A stretch of 64,000 bases of DNA from Gnetum montanum (GCA_015680685.1 MNCI01004056.1:81589-145588), one strand, 5' to 3'. Shown: positions 11,421-24,250, counted from the stretch's first letter. Made by a program: numbers and translations. The notes: generated by a model from the sequence alone, not told the origin.

Positions 11421-12610
11421 CACTCCTCTCAAGGTGTAGTTAGATGCATCTGTCATGCTGTGGAGAGGTTTAGACTAATTTGGTGCTTGTAGGATTGGTG
11501 TTTATACAAGTTTCTCCTTTAATTGTTGGAATGCATGTTAACATTCCTTTGTCTAGATGAAGGGTGCATCTTTCTTTGTAAGCTCTACCAATGGATTTGC
11601 GATCTTAGAGGAATTTTCTATGAATCGTTAGTAGTAGACAGTGTGTCCAAGGAATGATCAAACATCTTTAATGGTCTCTGGTTGGCATGTTATTCCTTGG
11701 ATGAACCTTATTTTTTTGGGTCTACCTTAATCCCTTTTTGCAAAATTTAGTGCACTAGCATAATGCTTTCTTAAACCATGAGATGGCTCTTTTTCCAATT
11801 AAGCCATAGGTTTGTCTCTACACATCTCTTTAGTAATTACTCTAGGTAGTCCAAGGCTTGCTCAAATGTAGCTCCATAGGTGGAAAAATCATCCATGAAG
11901 ATTTCAACACCACTACCAATCTATTGTTGGAAGATACTAAGGACTAAGTGTTGAAATGTTGTAGGGGCATTACATAGAACAAATGGCATCTTATAATATG
12001 CAAGAGTCCCCTAGGGACTCGTGAATGTTGTCTTGGCCTAGTATTTCTAGTGCAATTTAGATTTGGTTATAGCCACTATAACTATCCAAGAAGCTATAAT
12101 AACAATGCCTAGATATGGTGTCTAACACTTGATCCACAAATGACAAGGAAAATGATCTTTAAATGTTGCCATATTCAATAGCCTAAAGTTGATGCAAACC
12201 TACCATTTTCCATCCTTCTTTGATACAATTACGAGTGGGCTAACCCACTCACTATTCATGATGGGATAGATAAACCATACCTTGAGGAGTTTCTTAATTT
12301 CCTCTTTGATGATTTGCTTCAATTTGGGGTTCAGCCCCCTCTATGGCTATCTTCTAGGCTTCATGGAAGGGTCAGTGTAGATGCGATGTTGGCATATCCT
12401 TGGATCGATTCTTGTTAGCTCTAGATATAACCAAGCAAAAGCTGTTGACCATTTAATCACCACCTTCAACAACTTTTCTTTTTGTTTAGGAGCAAGTTTG
12501 ACATTAATGATGACCAGTTTACCATTCTTTAAAAATGCATACTTCATACTGGCCAGTAAATTTTTTAGCTCTAAGGGCTCTGGTTTAAAGTTATCAAGGA
12601 TTTCCAACTC
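11420..12610 (-). pseudogene. Reverse transcriptase of element C (Athila-like)
   Basis: The N-terminal linker is open at 12347-12607 (LKNLLASMKYAFLKNGK, then a stretch ending in PRICQHRIY), a signature of Athila-type pol. The catalytic box FMDDF is intact at 11885-11899 (minus), followed by STYG and a run ending DYLE, again typical of Athila. Stops occur throughout, including one just after DYLE, so no active enzyme is possible. Order and strand agree with protease on the right and RNase H on the left. Confidence 0.87.
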
Positions 12611-12879
12611 TCCCTAATAGGTGTCATCATCTTCATTAGAGAGTTGGGAATGAACTTGTTCAATTTTGTTCATGCCCTCAACAAAAGCACATGTTAAGCT
12701 CTTAGCTATTTCCAAGCATTATTTGCTGCTATTTGAGTCAGCTATCAGCCATTGGGTGCCCTCCTATTTTGTGGTTGCTACATACAGACACCTTTGAATA
12801 TTAATCTATTGCATACAATAATTACATGCTTTAATGTATGTACTCTTGATTGACCAAATATTTTACATGCAATTGCACC

Positions 12880-13430
12880 CGTTATCGCTGTACGCAATGC
12901 ATGGAATATGCTTCTTCTTAATCTTGCCTAGTTCATTTTCCTTGGATATTTCTAAAGATAGGTTCCTTATGCTCATTCTTGCATTGACTGTGCTTAACCA
13001 AGCCCTTTCCATAATGATGGGAAAGTCACTTTTGTAGTTGTCCATCTTGATCACTAGAAAATTAGCAGGATAAGACTATCCACAAACTATGATCATAATG
13101 TCCTCTACTAATCCCAGAGAGATAGTAATTGATTGATCTGCTAATTCTAGAAAAATGTTGCTCTTCTTAAGAGGTGGTAGGTTCTAGAACTTGTACATGT
13201 CATGAGAGATGAGATTAACTCTAGAACTAGAGTCAAGAAGAGCCTTGCATGGATCATGTCTAGCAATTTGTAGATAAATGAGTGGACTTCCTAGGTCAGA
13301 TCTTTTTGTAGAAAGGTTTCCAGCCTTGATCTAGTTAGAAACAACATGATTTAACATCACAATGTGGATCCTAGGTAGCACTTGGTTTGAAGGGTACTTG
13401 AAGGTATTTAATGCAAAGGATGATTAACTA
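12880..13430 (-). pseudogene. Aspartic protease remnant of element C
   Basis: The active-site neighbourhood reads ALLDSSSRVNLIS on the minus strand at about 13210-13250. The canonical Asp-Ser/Thr-Gly is Asp-Ser-Ser here, so the glycine is lost. Retroviral-type proteases cleave Gag-Pol. The fragment sits between the gag zinc-knuckle region and RT, as expected. Confidence 0.65.
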
Positions 13431-15790
13431 GACCAAATTATGGGGGTTGAAGGGGATTGTTGGGTTGGAAGAAGGGTATTTTCCTTGATTGATTGTCTAG
13501 AACACTTGGCTAAAAAATTTGTTATGAGTGTATATCCCTTGTAGCATTTCATTTTATGGATGTGGATGAATCTCACCCTGCATGGATGGAGCAAGAGGTA
13601 ACTGGGTTGAAGGTGGAGGTGTATGTGCAAAGGGATGCAGAGGATGGTATGGATACATATATGGGTTTTTCCCTTGAGTAGATGGTGAATGTGTTTGGAG
13701 GTACTCTAGAGGGTAATAGTGATGCTAGAATGATATATGACTTATAGAAGTTCTAGGGGAGATAGGCTGTTGAACATAGTACCTGTATGGATCTAGTTGC
13801 CTATGAGGGTATTGTTGCCTTAGTACTGGCATTCCCCAAAATTGTGGTTGGTACCACTATTGGTATTTTTCATAAGGTTGTGGAGGAGTTTCACTTAGGT
13901 AGTAAGCTTGCTGTTGTTGGTGGAATTGCTTTGGACTACCTTAAGGGTAAGGAAAGCATCTTGGATCTTGCCTATGTGCTAAGTGAAGATTCAATGCGTA
14001 CACTCCAAACTCTTGTAAGTGTGACACCATAGGGCAACATCCCTTTGGATGTTTTGTATTGATAGATGTCACATTCAGCTTCATCATTAGAGTTAGACTC
14101 CACAACTTCCTCAATTATAGCAGCTTTACCCTTACCTCTTTGGTAGGCACGTTCAACTTCTTTTTGCCTCTTGCGATTACAATCACCACTTTGCTCTTTG
14201 GATTCTTCAGCAATCTTCATAGTCGTTTAAAATTTTTCATCCAAAGAGTTACATAACTTGTCAACCTTGGCCAAAATATTAGAAATAGATTTTTGGATGG
14301 GTAAGGTCTTTCTGTTTACCACTTGATAAAGTGGTAAATCCTCCTTGTCACAAAATTGGACCTCTCATTTTCTGATAGAAGGGTTTCTATTATACTCTTT
14401 AGCACTTTCCCTTTTTCATAACTCACCTTCTTCTTTTGCTACTTGCTAGATTAGCGTTTGGAACTGATGAGCTCTTAGTTTAGACAATCTTCCTTGGGCA
14501 TACACCCCAAGGGTTCTTCTTGTTTATACTTTGAGCCCATTTGATGTGGCAAAGTTGTTCCCTCTAAGAATAACCACGCCTAGGGCATTGGTGTAAGAGT
14601 GAATAGTATCATCCCATGGTGACATCCAAGGGTTCATGTGCTCCTTATTTCTAGCCTTGGATTTGCTTCTTAGATTAGACACTTTGGAGCATGTTTGGTA
14701 TTTGCCATTGAACAACTCTAACATAGTACTCCATTTGTGGATAGATTCTAGCTCTAGAGACCAATACCAATTCCTTGATGAGTGTCATTGGAAAAAGTTT
14801 AATTTTCTACCACTCATTTTCTATGTTCTATAAGGTGTAGGCATCATGAAAAGCTTGTAGATGTGTTTGTGGATAAGAGTTTTATCCCCTCTCAAATCTT
14901 GGGATATTATTAATGTCTAGGCACTTGATTCGACTATCTTTCATGTGCTTGGTTGAGATTTTCATTGCCTCTGCAATGTTGAGCATACTTCAAGTTGCCA
15001 ATAGATGTTCATCATCATCATTGCATCGATGACGTCGATGATGGTTTCAGCCACCCCTTCAATTTTGTTGGCCTTCACTATCATTATTATCTCATTGATC
15101 ACCTTCATCATGATTGTTTTGATGGTAGCTTCCATGAGAATTGTCAAATGAAAAAGAATGTTTGGAATCGAATGAAGAGGATGAAGAAGAAGGTGGACTA
15201 CCACTGCCACTGAAGTGTCTACCATCACTCTTATACTTATTACAATAACCATCCTTAGAACCCTTGCTATTGTGATACTTGCCTTAGTCCTTATCTTGGC
15301 TATCACTTTTTCCTGAATCTAATTTATGGATAGTGGATAGTAAGTTCATGTTCACACCCTCGTCACTAGTATTAGAGTGTGGAGAATCTTCATGTTGAGA
15401 ACCTTCAATAGGAGGATCCTCATTATCATCTTGATTTAGTAGCAATAAGGGATTAGTGTAATGTTTCCCCTTTATAACCTCATGGAGTTTCTCCTAACAT
15501 CTATCTTGTTTGCATTGTGTTTTAGTGGGATAGTATTTTTAAGTGTCATAACCATCCATGATGTATTCCTTATGAAGATTTGCTATTCCTAACTTCTTAA
15601 GGGTTTTAAACAACATTTTTAGCATAGATATATTAGGGGGCATAGATCTATCATGCCATCATAGTTGTTCATCTTGATGTAGGATGAAGGCAAAGTTTGG
15701 TAAAAACTCATCTAGATGAGTATATACCATCTTGCACTCTTGTGGGACCAATGGTTTGGTATCTTTGTGCTTGTAAGAAGAAGTAGACAT
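13430..15790 (-). pseudogene. gag of element C
   Basis: ATG at 15790 (minus), about 150 bases after the primer site, opens MSTSSYKHKDTKPLVPQ. It is followed by an acidic, Ser/Asp/His-rich stretch and then a retrotransposon-gag-like core at about 14900-14700. A Lys/Arg-rich block (13972-14220), a Gln/Tyr/Pro-rich linker and a decayed zinc-knuckle-like segment (CYKGYTLITNFLAKC, about 13500-13560) complete it. Gag would form the virus-like particle and bind the RNA. Stops and frameshifts are frequent. The assignment rests on position and overall composition more than on motif identity. Confidence 0.6.
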
Positions 15791-15931
15791 TTTGCAAAAA
15801 AATAAAATAAAATTGTTAGTATGCTTTTATAATTTTATGTATAGTGGGAATGACATTGACCTTGAGGTTTGTATAATGATATTAATAGTATTCACTTAGA
15901 CCTAAATAGCGCACATTTCACAAACAAAGCC

Positions 15932-15947
15932 CCTGGCAATGGCGCCA
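15932..15947 (-). other. Primer binding site of element C (tRNA-Asp type)
   Basis: TGGCGCCATTGCCAGG on the minus strand starts one base after the LTR end. It matches the complement of the plant tRNA-Asp 3' end except for two G-to-A changes, which fits methyl-cytosine decay. tRNA-Asp priming is known for Athila-type elements. Confidence 0.8.
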
Positions 15948-15948
15948 A

Positions 15949-16870
15949 TGATGAGTAGCGAGGTACCCCTACACCCAACCATATGAATCACAAAGTGTTC
16001 ATGTGCAATCTAGTTGAATTCTGTGGACTTTGTCATTTTTGGTGCACTAGTCCTTTAGGAAGTGAATCTAGTCTTAAGGTCAATCGTTGTCTTCCCAATT
16101 ACACTTGTGACATACATTGTTATGGTTAAGTGTAACTGAGGCATCCAATTTTTATCATTTTATGTTTTAAATTTTTTTGCTCAAAATGTAGATAAAAGAA
16201 ATTTGATTAACTAATCTAAATTAACTAATTAACTAGCATTTAACTAATTCTAACATAAGCATCCAATCCCACTTTTTGTACATGTCCTAAACCCATGTAT
16301 TTACTACTGGGTGATTAAGCACTATGCTACTGGGCAAACCAAGCAATAATACTGCTGAGATTACCAAGCGAATATGTGTTACACTTGAAGTGGTTGTACT
16401 TATGTGTGTAATCTATCTGGCTTAATTGCTTCATTAATGTAATAACTAGAAAATATTTAATAACTAATGGAAAACATTCAATAAATAATTAAAAACATTA
16501 AATTCATAATTGAAATAGCTAATCTATACAAAGTGCTACAAGGTTTATCAAAAAGCTCATCTTTATTGCCACACACATTGTCATGCTCAGGTACAACAAT
16601 GCTTGAATAAAAATTTGTACACTCAATGACTCTTGCTATGAGCACTCGGGTAAAAATTCTAACTTTCAAATGGAAAAATTGTAAGAGATTTGTTGTAACT
16701 ACAATCTCTAATTTTCATAAATGTGGCTACAAGCACGTATTCATAGCTAAAAAACAACACTGTGTGGACCTGGCCTTGTCAACGCGTGATACGATGCATC
16801 AAATAGGCCTTGTCAATGAGGCCTAGATGACAAGGCCATGTTGACATAGCCAACTAAACATGACTCATCA
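15949..16870 (-). repeat. 5' LTR of element C
   Basis: A 922-bp LTR. On the minus strand it starts TGATGAGTCATG at 16870 and ends CTACTCATCA at 15949, followed by the primer site. It shares with LTR A the ending that includes GTAGGGGTACCTCGC, and an internal segment around AATAAAGATGAGCTTT. The U3 part (16770-16870) holds GACAAGGCC / GGCCTTGTC dyads. The matching 3' LTR was not found to the left, so C is truncated. Confidence 0.85.
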
Positions 16871-16889
16871 CAAGGTATCATGTGGTCAA

Positions 16890-17370
16890 CCCCCATGTAT
16901 CTAGAACACATGAAGTGCATATTTAATGCATGCTAGTGTGTTGGAATAACAACTAACCTCTCTCTAGTATGATTTTGAAGAAACCAAATATTTTTCAAAA
17001 ATACAAATATTTTCCAAACCTACTCTTGCATGCATTAGAGTAGGTGAGATTTTAAAATACATGCCAAATCATCCCATCATTTGGATAGGTCAAGGCATCA
17101 TGTAATTCATGCTACTAGGTTTGGACAACATGAAGTACAAATGTAATGCATGCTACTAAGTTGGGATATCAAGTAACCTCTTCCTAGTATGATCTTATCT
17201 ATGACTAGGTACATTGAAGACATGTTTAATAGCTAACATAAAACCCTAGCTTCTCCAACACCACTGTTGCATGCTAGTGAGTTGGGATTCCAAGTGTCCT
17301 CTTCACATGTTTAATAGCCAACATTAAATCCTAGATTCTCCAAAACACTCTTGCATGCATAAGAGTAGAT
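16890..17370. repeat. Degenerate tandem repeat next to element C
   Basis: Three to four decayed copies of a unit of about 110-200 bp share GCATGCTA, GTTGGGAT, CTCTTCCTAGTATGATCT and CTCTTGCATGCAT. Spacing is irregular, so some sub-units were lost. No coding content seen. Confidence 0.55.
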
Positions 17371-17605
17371 GAACATTAAATCACATTTTATTTACTTTAA
17401 ATTATAATTCCTATGAATTAATTTACCATGTATTTTAATTGAATTAATTTTTGAAACATACATTTAAATTATATCTATATATAATTCATGAATCTTTAAC
17501 AATGAGAAATACATTGATAAAAAATTATTTAAAACCATTATATGTACACAATCTTCATACACAAATAATAGGTCAGAATAATGTAAGTAATGTAAATAAA
17601 TAGCA

Positions 17606-18318
17606 ACATATGCATAATTTGACATTTAAAAGGTGATGACAACATATAGAAATATAAATGAATAACTTCTCTACATTGATAAATTGAATGAAAACTTGTT
17701 TGGTTAAGAGTCATCTAACTATGAATCATGATTTGCAATGGACTTTAATGGCAAGTAAGCCATACTAATTACTAGAGAGATCAAGCTCTAGTAATTGGTG
17801 TTACTTAGGCACCATCAAAGTCTATTCCAATTCCATAGACGTAGTGATGGAGCACAACCAAACGAAGCTCTTATTTTATTCGTTGTTTCATGATCTCTAG
17901 TAACATGGATACATCATGTTCCTCATGCTTTAACTAATCCAAACCCACTATGTGTCTATGTCTATATGTGAATAGAGGGTGAATTTAATAGAAATAATTT
18001 CATAATATAGGCATAATCCCACATTGAAAAGGTGATGACAACGTAAAGAATATAAATGAATAACTTTTCTGCATTAATAAATCAAATGAGAACTTTCTTG
18101 ATTAAAAAAAATTTAAATCTGGATCATGATTTGTAGTATATTTCAATGGTGATTTAGCCACACTCATTACTAAAGCTTAAGCTCTAGTAATTACTCTTAC
18201 TCAATCACCATCGAAATTTACTCCAACTTTGTAAATGTAGTAATGAAGCTCAACCAAACCAAGCTTTCATTTTATTCTTTATTTCATGATCTCTAGTAAT
18301 ATGAATAAATCATGATGT
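17606..18318. repeat. Direct repeat of about 398 bp carrying a hairpin
   Basis: Copy 1 (about 17606-17925) and copy 2 (about 18005-18318) align along their length, from AAAAGGTGATGACAAC through CATGATCTCTAGTAA. Each contains an inverted repeat: in copy 1, ATTACTAGAG and CTCTAGTAAT flank 8 bases within a longer imperfect stem (about 17738-17826). In copy 2, ATTTCAATGGTGATT pairs with AATCACCATCGAAAT (about 18150-18235). It could be a tandemly duplicated foldback element. No coding capacity seen. Confidence 0.65.
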
Positions 18319-18329
18319 TATATGTGATG

Positions 18330-19870
18330 GTCCTTAATAGATTGTCCTTACATATGGCATTGACCTAGCTCCTAAATAAGTAGCACCTTCATTCTTCAAA
18401 GAGAATACTAAGGCTAGGAAATGTTTTTCAACTTTAGCATATCAAGTCTCATGGGCTAGCAAGGCATGGCTCAAGTAGTAAATGGGCATCTATACTCCAT
18501 CATCTCATTTCTAATAGAGCAAAGAGTCTATTGGTGTATCAAAAATTTCAAGGTATATGTAAAATGATTTATCTTTCTAAGGAGGATACACAAATGACAA
18601 TTGGGATATCGCTTGCTTAATACTATCAAAGGCTTTTTGGCACTTGTTTGTCCACTCATAGTGAACTCCTTTCTTTAGCAAGTATTACATGTATTATAAC
18701 TTGTCTATGAGCCCCAAGATGAACCTACTAAAAAATTATAATCTAACTTGTAGGCCACATAATTTCTTGAGGTTGTTAGGTGTTGAAAATTAGTTATGCT
18801 CTTAACCTTATCAGGATCAACTTGTATTTTGAACTTGGAGACTACAAAGCCAAGCATTTTTCCAATTTTAGAACTAAAGACATTCTTAGAATTGAGTTGA
18901 AGTTCATATTTGAGAAAATGTTTAAGTACTATATTTAGGTCATGTACATGGTCACTGGATATCTTGGACTTTATAGCTATATCGTCAACACAATCATTAA
19001 GTAAGACTAGCAGGTAGTCACTAAAGATATAGGTCATAGCTTGTTGATACATTACACTTGCATTTTTTAGACCAAAAGGCATCATAGTGTAACAAAAATT
19101 TCCCAAGGGATCATAAAGTTTGTATAAAGTTGATGCTTTGGGTTGATCCTAACTTGGTTATATTCCAAGAACTCATCCATAAAGGATAAAAAGATATGGC
19201 CAACCATAGTATCAATAAGTTGACTAATACTAGGTAAAGAAAAGTCATTCTTAATGGTTGCATTGTTGAGGTCATGGAAATTGATATAAATATGAATACT
19301 CCTATTCTTCTTCTGAGACTATCACTATGTTAAACACCTAATTAATGTAGTCAATAGCTTGGATGAAACTTACTTGATAGAGCTTTTTGATCTCATCATA
19401 GATTGCTAGGACTAGGTTTGGTTTGATCTTATGGAGCTTTTTTTTATAGGCTTAATGCTAGGGTTAAGTATAATTTTATGTTGAACTAGGCATGGGTTAA
19501 GTCTAGGCATGTCTTCATAAGCTCATGCAAAGATCTTGATGTTGTCTTGGAGAGCCTTGGTGATGTCTTGAGCCAGTTGGAGTTTGAGTGAGGAACTTAG
19601 TTTTAGTGTTTCATCCTCAAAATTGTGGGTTGTATAAGAACTTCAACTAGAGAATCCTCTATAATGTCTCTAACCTCTAACTTAGGGGTTTTAAGTATGT
19701 AATTAGGCCATTCTAAGGACTTTTCTATTGAGGCTATGTGGTCAAATAGGCTTGTAGGCTCAAGATTTAGGCATTCAAGATCAGTTGGTCAATTGACATC
19801 ACCATAGGATTCATTCAAGCTTAAAGGTAGGTCAAATTATTCTCATGTATCCATTGTTTGATCCTGCATA
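18330..19870 (-). pseudogene. D1: reverse transcriptase and RNase H fragment (Tat-type)
   Basis: The minus strand carries a gypsy RT homologous to those of D2 and D3. The longest open part (18705-19106) includes YTMMPFGLKNAS and the catalytic box as CVDD in place of YVDD, followed by a run ending MLGFVVSKFKIQVDPDKVKS. Left of it the RNase H beginning can be followed to about 18330, where homology stops. Upstream (right) the linker with HIASIEKSLEWPN-like sequence reaches about 19870. No integrase or LTR of D1 was found on the left, so D1 is a truncated piece. Confidence 0.8.
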
Positions 19871-20088
19871 TCAACAAAAGAACGTTAAATAACATCTATA
19901 TGCTCAAATCTATTAAATGAGGCTAAAACAAGGTAAAATAATGTAATAAATAATATTATCTATTTTTGGATCATTATATGGTCAGAATAAGCTAAAATTT
20001 AATGAAAACATGTTATAAATAAATAACATAATGGGTTTTTAGCTTAAATAAAATGGTAAATGCTAAATATTCTTATTCCCAGCATGTA

Positions 20089-20345
20089 TGACCTAATGTG
20101 ACAACCTATGGACATCTTGGGTCATATTGACAACATGTGAGGCCTATTAGGGCAACATGTGACCACCCTGGATTAGCTTGACAACATGTCTAACCTAGTG
20201 GGATAGCTTGTGGGCATCCTAGGCTAGGTTGATAGCATGTTTGACTTAGTATGACAACTTGTTAACATTCTTGACTAGGTTATTAACTTTTTTGAACTTG
20301 TATGGTAGCAAATGAACTATATGAGATGGGTTCACAACTTGTTTG
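20089..20345. repeat. Minisatellite of about 51 bp in D1
   Basis: About five consecutive units of 50-52 bp share the frame ACCTA.TG.GACAACTTGT...CATCCT..G..TAG.TTGACAACATGT, with decay rising to the right. It lies just upstream of the D1 RT linker, the place where D2 and D3 carry a different, 29-30-bp repeat. Confidence 0.7.
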
Positions 20346-20429
20346 GCCATTCTAGGTAGCGTATGTGCAATATTAAGTAGCTTGGTAGCTTGTTTATGTT
20401 AAACAATCTACTACAACGTTTTTAACTCT

Positions 20430-21160
20430 TGGTACATTAGGTAGGGAGCTATGGGACCCACATGTCAGCATATTTGACAATACAAGTAGTATATAAACTA
20501 TGGTTTCAAGCTTGATAGCATATGCAAGCTAATTTCATTGTCAATTTCATATGCCCAATGTGTTTAGCACTTGGTGTCTAGGTTCTAAAGTTGTGGGGCC
20601 CACCTGTAAGCTTGTTTGACTATTTTGATAGTGTATGGAGCTCTAGATGTCAATTTTACACTAGAAAGCTACATATGGAATTAATTTCGTAATCAATTTC
20701 ACATCCATAGTGTCTGAAACCCTTGGTGATTTTTCCTAGGCTCATTAGGACCCACCTAGCAGTGTGTGGAAGCTAGATGGGCATGGTATGGAGTAATAAA
20801 AATTGATTTTCTAAGATATCATAGAGTATGAAATCAATTTCATAGTTAATTTTATTTTCCTAGCATGTGGAACGATAGGGATGTTTGCTCATGATTGGTG
20901 GGGCCCACATATAATCAAAATTGACCATGTTGATAGCATGTGGACTAGAGAAATCAAATCATTCACAACAAAACACCACATGAATCTAATTTTAGTTTTT
21001 ATTTCCCATCTCTAATATATTTGGGGTAGTCCTTGGCTTACTTGGAAATCCATACATAGTGTGTAGGAGCTAGAAAGAATATTTTACCACTAAACCACAA
21101 CATATGAGCTCAATTATATTTTTTATTTCATTGGTGTAGAATGTGAGAGCTAGACTAGGA
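20430..21160. repeat. Degenerate array of about 150-bp units in D1
   Basis: Recurring anchors GGGACCCACATG, GTGGGGCCCACCTG, AGGACCCACCTAG and GTGGGGCCCACAT occur near 20451, 20595, 20747 and 20908. Each is followed by GTGTGGA or GTATGGA and an AATC/AATTTCAT-rich segment. At least four units are visible and a fifth may end near 21160. It occupies the position of the 185-bp array in D2 and D3. Confidence 0.6.
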
Positions 21161-22499
21161 TCATAGAACTTCATTACATGGTGTATGCAAGAAAATATAG
21201 TCTTCCTTACCTCCTATTCTTAGTGTGTTAGAGTAAAACCAAGACTTTTAGGCTTCTCTTTGCAGTAGTAGAAGGCAAAACTTCTATGATTTGGAAACTA
21301 TAGTGAAAAGGAATGAATCAACAAGTTGAAATCTAGGACTGGAAGAACCAGATGAGGCTATGAGGATCATATTAAGGCTTTCCAACTGATCTATGGGTGA
21401 AGGGTTATCATTAATGACCTCCAAGTACTAGTTTTCTCTGCATTTTCCATTGTTTTTGGCATGGATTGGTTGCATTATAAATTTTTTCTAGCTTATGTAT
21501 GATAGGATTTTTGATTTTCATATGCATAGATTCATTGTTTAGGGATTTTTAGACATCATAGAGGTGAAATTGAATTTTTTAGAATTTTTATGATGAAGAT
21601 TTAAATCTTTTTAGCCTAATATGTGGTAGTCTAGTCATAGGCTTGTTTTCCAACATTTGTAAAATTTTTTTAGCTGGATTGAAAATATTGGTAGGGGTTT
21701 GACCACATATGGTTAGCATCCTTAACCTCTATAAAGAATAGTTGTAGTATCCAAGGGTTCTAGGCCATGTTTTTATTTTTTATAATTTTTTTTTGTAGTC
21801 AATCGCCTACAAACTAGGGTTTTTCTAGTCAAATTTTGTATCATTTGGAGCTTTTTTTACACCTATAAGTACAACACTATGCTCAATGTAGGTTGTTCTA
21901 GCAATGTTCACTACATTTATGGTTCAAAATAATTTTCATATTTTTTCTAGCCCTGGGACCTATGTTGGTCAATTTCTTTCTTGAAAAAAAGGTTGTGAAC
22001 TTTTTCTAGTTTACTTTGATAGCATTTGAGTGCTTGGGACTTTGATTAGGTATTGTGAATTTTTCATGGTCTTTTTGTAAGTGTGTAAATGCCTTGGTCC
22101 TAATGGAGCAACATATAACCCTCCCTAGGTTGATAGGATAGTGTATAGGATACTTTGGGATTTTTTTCTAGGGAAGAATAATGGTGTATGGGATTCTAGA
22201 GTCAAAAATTTTGTGCTTTCTTATCTCCTTCCCACATCTTCAATGTTTGACATTGTTATAGCTCTTAAGCCATTGTTTTTAAAAATTTTCTACTCATCAA
22301 GCTCCAACACTATCAATCTTGGCCACCTATTTTTGTGAAAATTTGGTTTACTACCAATTATTTGTAAAAATGCTTATTTGATGCTCTACATGTTAACTGT
22401 TTAACAAAATGTTAAATTAGGGCTTTTGAAGTGTTAAATGTCTTGTTTTCATGTCAATTAGTTGACAAAGTATCAAATTGAATTCTTTCTATGTCAAAT
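21160..22499. other. Unassigned stretch between D1 and the D3 LTR
   Basis: AT-rich sequence with no protein motif, LTR end or clear repeat that I could recognise. It probably belongs to the 5' part of D1 or to older DNA into which D3 inserted. A 65-codon open frame at 22141-22338 looks random. Confidence 0.35.
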
Positions 22500-24030
22500 T
22501 GTTGTGACTAGAAAACTCGTTCGTAGAATGTAGAATGAAGACTAATGGATTTAGTGCATAATAATCCTCAACCTCGAATCCCTAGGGCCTTAGTAAAAAT
22601 AAAACCCAACATACCTTGGCCAGTCTAGTAGATCAACTAGGGACTTATGAAGTGCAAAACATGGTAATAAGAAAAAGGAAAATGCTGAAACTGATAACAA
22701 ATCTAAATAATGTATAGAAAATAAATGAATATATTTTGCACATAAAACCCAAAACTTAAAACTTTATTGTAATGAGTTAGAGAAATGTGTACAAATGGTG
22801 CCTAAGTGGGTAGTAGGGGAGTTCACTTAAGTGGGGTTTAGGGTTCATTGAAGTCAATGCAGTCAACTCCATGAGCCAGATGTTCTGCCACTCCCGATGC
22901 TATTGGACCTTCGGTGTTACTACTCTAGATTTGTGACATTAGTCACTATTGGGGGTGAGAAAAGTGGAAAATTTGGATGCTAAATTTCTTTGTTCTAGGG
23001 TTTGGGAATCCTAGAAGTACTGCGTTAACACCATAAATTCACAAGTCTCAGGGTGATCATGCCTCCATGCTGGGATTCAAGAGAATGCAAAGATGGGATA
23101 TTGCAAGAGCCCTTGAGTACTTGAGAATGCCTCAAGTATGGAATTATTGCTTAAAAAAATGTATGTATGCTTAATGTTTTCAAATGCCAAAAAAAGTGGA
23201 ACTTGTAAATGGTGTTTGGGGCTAGTTTTTATAGGTTTTGGGCCATGAATGGTGCTACAAAATGGCTGTAATTTGGATACTCAATGACTACAAATTCACT
23301 ACCAATTTGCTACAAATTTCTACCTCGTTCAAGTAAGATGGATGCCCAAATTTAGGGGGTTATCATATATAGTAAGTTCCTTCCCATGGCCATTCTGTTT
23401 ACTATAAATAGTAATGGAGGTGCATCTTCCATGTTGGAGATGAATCTTCCACGCTGAGCTCTCCACCATGCTTGGTGAAGTGGTTGGTTAATGTTGGAGT
23501 GCATGGAGTGATGAAATCTAGCTAGTGTGGCTTCCACATTGGGGGCATGCAATTTCCACATTGGGGGTGAATCTTCCAAGCTAAGGGAAAACTTCCATGC
23601 TAAGGGAGGAAGGTTTCCAAGCTAAGCATGTAGCCTCCATGCTGGGGGGAAGGTTTCCAAGCTAAGAGGAAATCTCCCCCCCACTTCTCCACATTGGGGG
23701 CAGGTGAGATTTGCCCCTTGTAGGTGTTTCCAACATAGAAAAATTTATACCCCCCACAAGACCCATCAAATTTCCATTTTTGGCATTCCAAAACTAATTT
23801 TGACCCTTCCAAGCCCAAATATAAATAGTAGGTAACTTTATTTTTCACTTGAGAAATGAGGCTTTGACCACTTATGAGGCATTTTTTAGCCCCAAAAGCA
23901 TAAAGTATGTGAAATTTCCCATTGTGGGTTAAAATCTTTACATTTACAAGGAATTTTTACCTCAGGTTTCACAAGCTAAAAACTATATGATGAAAATTTT
24001 CTATAACATGCATATTTTTGTGGTGTTTCA
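22500..24030 (-). repeat. 3' LTR of element D3
   Basis: A 1.53-kb LTR on the minus strand. It starts TGAAACACCACAAAAAT at 24030, directly after a polypurine tract, and ends about 22500 with GTCACAACA. It aligns with the D2 LTRs (25088-26671 and 54404-55487) over shared landmarks: GCCTCATAAGTGGT, a TATAAAAAC promoter box near 23230, and the AGCATGGAA/TTCCATGCT-type motifs at 23400-23700. The exact left end is the least certain boundary. Confidence 0.8.
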
Positions 24031-24046
24031 ATGGTCCCTCTTTGTT
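24031..24046 (-). other. Polypurine tract of D3
   Basis: CAACAAAGAGGGACCAT on the minus strand abuts the LTR start. D2 (54389-54403) and E (43736-43750) have near-identical tracts, CAAAGAGGGGCCAT, at the same place. Confidence 0.8.
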
Positions 24047-24164
24047 GGTGTTTGGAGGATTAACTTGAGAGGCATCAACAAAGAATACAAAACATCATTA
24101 CAAATTATAACACTATAATGCATACCAACCACATGAGAATCATACTATCTAGGTCACCAGAGTT

Positions 24165-24250
24165 ACTAGTTTAAGGTTGTGGTAGGCCATGGTACTAGTT
24201 TAAGGCCTTGGAATGCTGTGTTGCCAATTTAAGGTTGTCGTAGACCAGTG
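24165..24250 (-). repeat. 29-30-bp minisatellite between D3 integrase and LTR
   Basis: Three decayed units of the motif CTA.G.CCTTAAACTAG.A (element sense). The same motif lies between integrase and LTR in D2 (54185-54270). Confidence 0.7.

Noticed and set aside
14962-15306. 114-codon frame on the minus strand rich in Ile, Met and Val
   Set aside because: It overlaps the gag region of C in a different frame from the acidic Ser/Asp-rich frame, and I could not tie it to any gag domain.
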